This document shows positions 60,268-64,000 of a stretch of DNA of 64,000 nucleotides, piece after piece (position 1 is the first letter of the stretch; each line of letters begins with the position of its first letter). The stretch spans positions 25,124-89,123 of the forward strand of contig CADCTD010000002.1 of assembly GCA_902805545.1 (NCBI GenBank), in the 5' to 3' direction. Position numbers and translations under genes: made by a program. The notes beneath the pieces were generated by a model, which did not search any database, was not told the origin of the DNA, and saw only the letters and a program-made list of their open reading frames with translations. The DNA comes from an uncultured Craurococcus sp. GTDB taxonomy: Bacteria > Pseudomonadota > Alphaproteobacteria > Acetobacterales > Acetobacteraceae.

Positions 60268-61794
60268 TCAGCGCACCGCGCCGAGCAGCGAATCCCACAT
60301 GGCCTGCAAGGTGCTGATGACCTTGGCATTGGCGGCGTAGGCGTTCTGCAGCGTCACCATCCCCGCCATCTCCGCATCGACGTCGACGCCGGAGTCGGCG
60401 GTGAAGCGGTCGTCGAGGGCGGCCTGCAGATTGGCCGCCCGGCTCTTCGCCTCCGCCGCCGCCGCGCTGTCGCCGAGCTGCGCCGCGGTGACGTTGCTGG
60501 CATAGCCGGCGATCCGCGCCGCCGGCATGAAGGGCGAGGCGAGCATCCCGTCCGGCCCGAGCCCGGCACTGGCGATCGGTGGCCAGGGATTGCCCTTCGA
60601 AGCCTCGGCGCCGAGGCTCCAGTTCAGCACGCGGTCGAGCATCGTGGTGAAGCCGGCCGGCCCGCCCGGCGGGTTGGGGATGAATCCATCCGGCCCGCCG
60701 GCGCTCGGCGTCACCGCATGGGTGCCGTCGCGCAGCAGGCCCGGATCGGCCGAGACCGCGCTGCCGAGCCGGATGCGCCCGGCGAAGCCGACCTGCGCGC
60801 TCCCGGCATAGGCCACCGCGGTATCCGGCACCGAGCTTCCGTCGAGATCGGTGAAGAGCGTCAGCCCCTGCTGGTCGAACCGGCTGGCGAGGGTGGCGGC
60901 GAGGAGATCCGTCTCCGCCTGGTAGCGCGGCAGGGTGCGGTCGCGCATGGCCACATATTCGCCGAGCCGGCCGCCGGCGATCTGGCCGGTGACGTCGGTG
61001 CCGTTCAGCGTGATTCCCGGCAGGGTCCCGCCGCCGCCATGAAAGGACCCCGGCGCGACGCTGGCGGGCGCCGTCGCCAGCGCATCCCGGCCCGGGTCGA
61101 GCGGCAGCACCAGCCCGCCTCGGGCAATGAGCAGCAGGTCGCCGTCCGGCCGGCGGACCGCCTGGAGCTCCAGGCTCCGGGCGAGGGCAGCGATCGCCTG
61201 GTCGCGCTGGTCCTCGAGCCCGGCCCGGTCCCCGCCGGTGCCGGACTTGATCTGGATGGTGAGGGTGGCGATCTGCCGCAGCGCCGCGTTGGCCGCCGCG
61301 GCCTCGGTGACGATGCCGTCCTGCGCCTGCTGCCGCGCCGCGCCGATCGCCGCCGCGACGTCGTTCAGCCTCCCGGCGACGGTGCCGGCGGCCGCCAGTG
61401 CCGCGCGCTGCTGCCCGGCATCGGCCGGTGAGCCATGCAGCGTGGTGAAGGCGGTCGACAGCGCCGCCACCGCATCGCCGAGCGTCGCGCCGTCGCCGGT
61501 CGTGCCATGCGCCCTGGCGATGCCGGCCAGCAGCTCCTCGCGCGCCATGGCGGCGGCGGTGGCGCCGCGGCTCTGGTCGAGCCGGCCGAGCAGGGCGAGG
61601 TCGACCGCACGCTGCGTGTCGCCGCTGCGCAGCCCCGCCGGCATGTCGGCGACGACCAGCGATTGCTGCGGCACCGTCTTTCGCACATAGCCCGGCGTCT
61701 CTGCGTTGGCGACGTTCTGCGAGGCCTGCGCCAGGCTGCGCTGGACGGCGGCGAGGCCGCTGCGGGCGATGCCGAGGGCGAGGTCGAGGCTCAT
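60268..61794 (-). CDS. flgK: Flagellar hook-associated protein FlgK (HAP1)
   Basis: MSLDLALGIARSGLAAVQRSLAQASQNVANAETPGYVRK; C-terminal VDAEMAGMVTLQNAYAANAKVISTLQAMWDSLL. Confidence 0.93.
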   Translation of the reverse strand: MSLDLALGIARSGLAAVQRSLAQASQNVANAETPGYVRKTVPQQSLVVADMPAGLRSGDTQRAVDLALLGRLDQSRGATAAAMAREELLAGIARAHGTTGDGATLGDAVAALSTAFTTLHGSPADAGQQRAALAAAGTVAGRLNDVAAAIGAARQQAQDGIVTEAAAANAALRQIATLTIQIKSGTGGDRAGLEDQRDQAIAALARSLELQAVRRPDGDLLLIARGGLVLPLDPGRDALATAPASVAPGSFHGGGGTLPGITLNGTDVTGQIAGGRLGEYVAMRDRTLPRYQAETDLLAATLASRFDQQGLTLFTDLDGSSVPDTAVAYAGSAQVGFAGRIRLGSAVSADPGLLRDGTHAVTPSAGGPDGFIPNPPGGPAGFTTMLDRVLNWSLGAEASKGNPWPPIASAGLGPDGMLASPFMPAARIAGYASNVTAAQLGDSAAAAEAKSRAANLQAALDDRFTADSGVDVDAEMAGMVTLQNAYAANAKVISTLQAMWDSLLGAVR

Positions 61795-61810
61795 CACTCA
61801 GCCCCCTGCC

Positions 61811-63112
61811 TCAGCGCCGCATGTTGATGGTGTCCTGCAGCAGCTCGTCCGTCGCGCTGACGACCTTGGTATTGGCCGTATAGGCACGCTGGGCGACGAT
61901 CAGCTTGCTGAACTCGCTGGCGATGTCGACATTCGATCGCTCGATCGAGCCGACCACGATCTTGCCGACGCCGTTGGAGGCGGCGTCCGTCACCCTCGCC
62001 TCGCCCGAATCCGGCGTGCGCATGAAGGCCTGGCCGTCGAGGCGCTGCAGCTTGTCCGGGTCGTTGAAGGCGACGAGCGGCACGCGGGCGATGACGCGGC
62101 TCTGCCCGTTGTCGTAGTTCACCGCGACGTCGCCGTTGGTGCGCATGCTGAGCGAGGAGAAGGCGCCAAGCGGCACGCCGTCCTGCGTCAGGTTGCGCAG
62201 CGCGAATTCGGAGCCCTCATACTGGGTCAGCCCCACCGCCCTGCCGAACTGCCCGAGCGAGAGGGAGACGTTCTGCGGCCCCTGGCCGAAATCGACGCTG
62301 AAGCTGACGACGGCCGGGTCGCCCTCGGCGAAGGTCGCGGGCACGGTCATGGCGCTGACGGCACCGAAGGAGCCGATCGTCCCGTCGGCGACCGGCGGCG
62401 AGGCAGTGGCGCCGAAATTCAGCTCGACCGTCCGTGTCGTCGGCGCGATGTCGTCCGGCACGGTGACCTCGAGCGTCCAGCTATTGGCCGCGAGGCCCGG
62501 GCTGAAGCTCAGATCGACCGTGTGGAGGCGGCCGAGCGTGTCGTAGAGCTGCGCCTGGGTGCCGACCGCGCCGGTCGGCAGGGTAGCCGGGAGGTTGGCG
62601 GCGAGCTCGATCTGCTTGGTGGCGATCGGGTTGAAGACCTGCTGGTTCACCCGGATCGGCTCGATGGTCGTGCGGTCGGGATTGCCGCCGGCACCGACCG
62701 GCCAGCCCTTCAGGTAGTAGCCCGATCCATTCGTGAGATAGCCGTCCGCGTCGCGGCTGAAGTCGCCGGCGCGGCTGAAGAACTGCCGCTCGTCGAAGAC
62801 CGGCTGGCCGTTCACCGAGCCCTTCGCCTGGGCTACGCTGAAGAAGCCCTGGCCGCCGATCGCCATGGCGAGCGGGTTCTCCGACTGCTCGATCGTGCCC
62901 TGCACCGTGTTGGTATAGGCGGGTGCGGCGATCGTCGCCCCGGGCAGGTTGTTCGTCTGGCTCGAGGAGGTGATGTAGGAGATGAAGTTGGTGTCGACCC
63001 GCTTGTAGCCGACGGTCTGGCTGTTGGCGATGTTGTCCGAGATGTTGCCGAGCGAGCGGCTTTGCGAGGTCAGGCCGCTGATGGCGGCGGTGAGCGAGCC
63101 GAAGAGGGACAT
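61811..63112 (-). CDS. flgE: Flagellar hook protein FlgE
   Basis: MSLFGSLTAAISGLTSQSRSLGNISDNIANSQTVGYKRVDTNF; ERSNVDIASEFSKLIVAQRAYTANTKVVSATDELLQ. Confidence 0.95.
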   Translation of the reverse strand: MSLFGSLTAAISGLTSQSRSLGNISDNIANSQTVGYKRVDTNFISYITSSSQTNNLPGATIAAPAYTNTVQGTIEQSENPLAMAIGGQGFFSVAQAKGSVNGQPVFDERQFFSRAGDFSRDADGYLTNGSGYYLKGWPVGAGGNPDRTTIEPIRVNQQVFNPIATKQIELAANLPATLPTGAVGTQAQLYDTLGRLHTVDLSFSPGLAANSWTLEVTVPDDIAPTTRTVELNFGATASPPVADGTIGSFGAVSAMTVPATFAEGDPAVVSFSVDFGQGPQNVSLSLGQFGRAVGLTQYEGSEFALRNLTQDGVPLGAFSSLSMRTNGDVAVNYDNGQSRVIARVPLVAFNDPDKLQRLDGQAFMRTPDSGEARVTDAASNGVGKIVVGSIERSNVDIASEFSKLIVAQRAYTANTKVVSATDELLQDTINMRR

Positions 63113-63184
63113 GGTCGGGCCTCCGTCATCCAGGGGCCGGCCACCGCGTGCTCGGCGGGGCTCGGCCTTCGTCGGGCGGGCATC

Positions 63185-63200
63185 GCAGGCGGCGTGCCAG
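63185..63200 (-). promoter_or_regulatory. Sigma54-like promoter for flgE (CTGGCACG-N4-CTGC)
   Basis: Minus strand TGGCACG (63193-63199), CCGC, CTGC (63185-63188); GG-N10-GC spacing kept. Confidence 0.5.
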
Positions 63201-63339
63201 CGCCGAGGCGCGCCAACCCTGCCGGTCCTGCCGGCCGGCAGGCAGGCTTTGCCGGGCAGGCGGCGAAGGCTGCCGCCTGGGGGCGCCACGGCGCTGGCCC
63301 GCGCTTCGCACCGGTGGCGCGCCGCTGGACCGGATCGCC

Positions 63340-64000
63340 ATGGACCCAACCGCCCTCCTGCCGTCGCTGACGGCCTCGCCCTCCGCCCTCGCCACGGCCA
63401 GGCCGCCCGAGGCCGGCGCCGAGGATTTCGCCGCTCTGCTGCTGCGCGCCGGCCAAGCCCCGGTGGAGATGGCCGCGCCCGGGGCCGCGCCGGCAACGGC
63501 GCCCGGGACGACAGTAGCCCCCGGCTCGCCTGCCGTGACGTCGTCGCCCGGCCTTCCGGCGGCGGTCGGCATCGGCCCGCCATCGGCGGATCATCCCCTG
63601 CCTCCATCCGCGGCCGGCGTGCCGGCGCCCGAGCTGTCCGAACCCCCGGCCGAGGCCGCATCCGATGACACCGCGGCGACCGGGCCCGAGGCTGCTGCGC
63701 AACCGGCGACGCCGGAGATCGCGGCCATGATGCAGGCTGGCCTGCTGACGCTGCCGGTCCCGTCGCCGCCGCCCTCGGCAGCCCTGGCGCAGGCGACGGC
63801 GAGCGCTCCGGCCAGCGGCATCGGGGCCATGCCCGAGAAGGGCATCCTCGTCAGCACCCCGCCGGGCGCCGAGGCACTGCCGGCCGCCTTGCCGGACGAG
63901 GAGCCATCCGACCCGGCCGGCCTCGCTGCGGCCTTTGCCACCCGGCTTGCCGCTGCTGGAAGACCGGCGCCTGGCACGCCAGCTCCGGCGAGCCCCACCT
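63340..64000 (+). CDS. fliK: N-terminal part of a FliK-like flagellar hook-length control protein (runs off window)
   Basis: MDPTALLPSLTASPSALATARPPEAGAEDFAALLLRAGQAP; Ala/Pro-rich, divergent from flgE; open to the window edge. Confidence 0.6.
   Translation, partial: MDPTALLPSLTASPSALATARPPEAGAEDFAALLLRAGQAPVEMAAPGAAPATAPGTTVAPGSPAVTSSPGLPAAVGIGPPSADHPLPPSAAGVPAPELSEPPAEAASDDTAATGPEAAAQPATPEIAAMMQAGLLTLPVPSPPPSAALAQATASAPASGIGAMPEKGILVSTPPGAEALPAALPDEEPSDPAGLAAAFATRLAAAGRPAPGTPAPASPT

Noticed and set aside
61706-63370. 554-aa plus-strand ORF
   Set aside because: Antisense to flgE; frame shadow only.

Overview
This 64 kb window is gene-dense, GC-rich chromosome, consistent with an alphaproteobacterium (Rhodospirillales/Acetobacteraceae-like by gene content; inference). 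It is mostly housekeeping and accessory metabolism: aroQ-accB-accC-aat-DNA MTase-serA, thiSG, a type III PLP ornithine/lysine decarboxylase, a peptide-type ABC transporter with two substrate-binding paralogues, nadK, moaA, phhA/hppD, gltX, cysS, rpsD, mtnP, the bc1 complex petABC, hemF and a CPA1 antiporter. It also carries a motility/cell-cycle block (DUF3553-chpT-cheAWYBR-ctrA-fliI-fliJ) and, at the right edge, flaG-like, flbT, flgL, flgK, flgE and the start of fliK. The strongest non-obvious signals are as follows. (1) A likely leaderless nine-residue Cys-rich leader peptide (MFEACRCRC*) sits directly downstream of a promoter-like TTGAGC-N18-TAGAAT and upstream of a GC hairpin+TTT and cysS, suggesting a cysteine attenuator. 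(2) An ECF41-type sigma factor gene (WLPEP, DGGGK and NPDKL motifs, SnoaL-like tail) is interrupted by one in-frame amber codon. Its last codons contain TGTCACA-N16-CGTC, the ECF41 promoter signature, pointing at the adjacent carboxymuconolactone decarboxylase gene. (3) A long structured leader precedes the decarboxylase gene, with a hairpin covering the start-codon-proximal SD. (4) A sigma54-like promoter with FlbD-like palindromes lies in the flgE/fliK intergenic region. No tRNA, rRNA, CRISPR array, transposase or prophage was recognised. All calls are by eye; no search was run.
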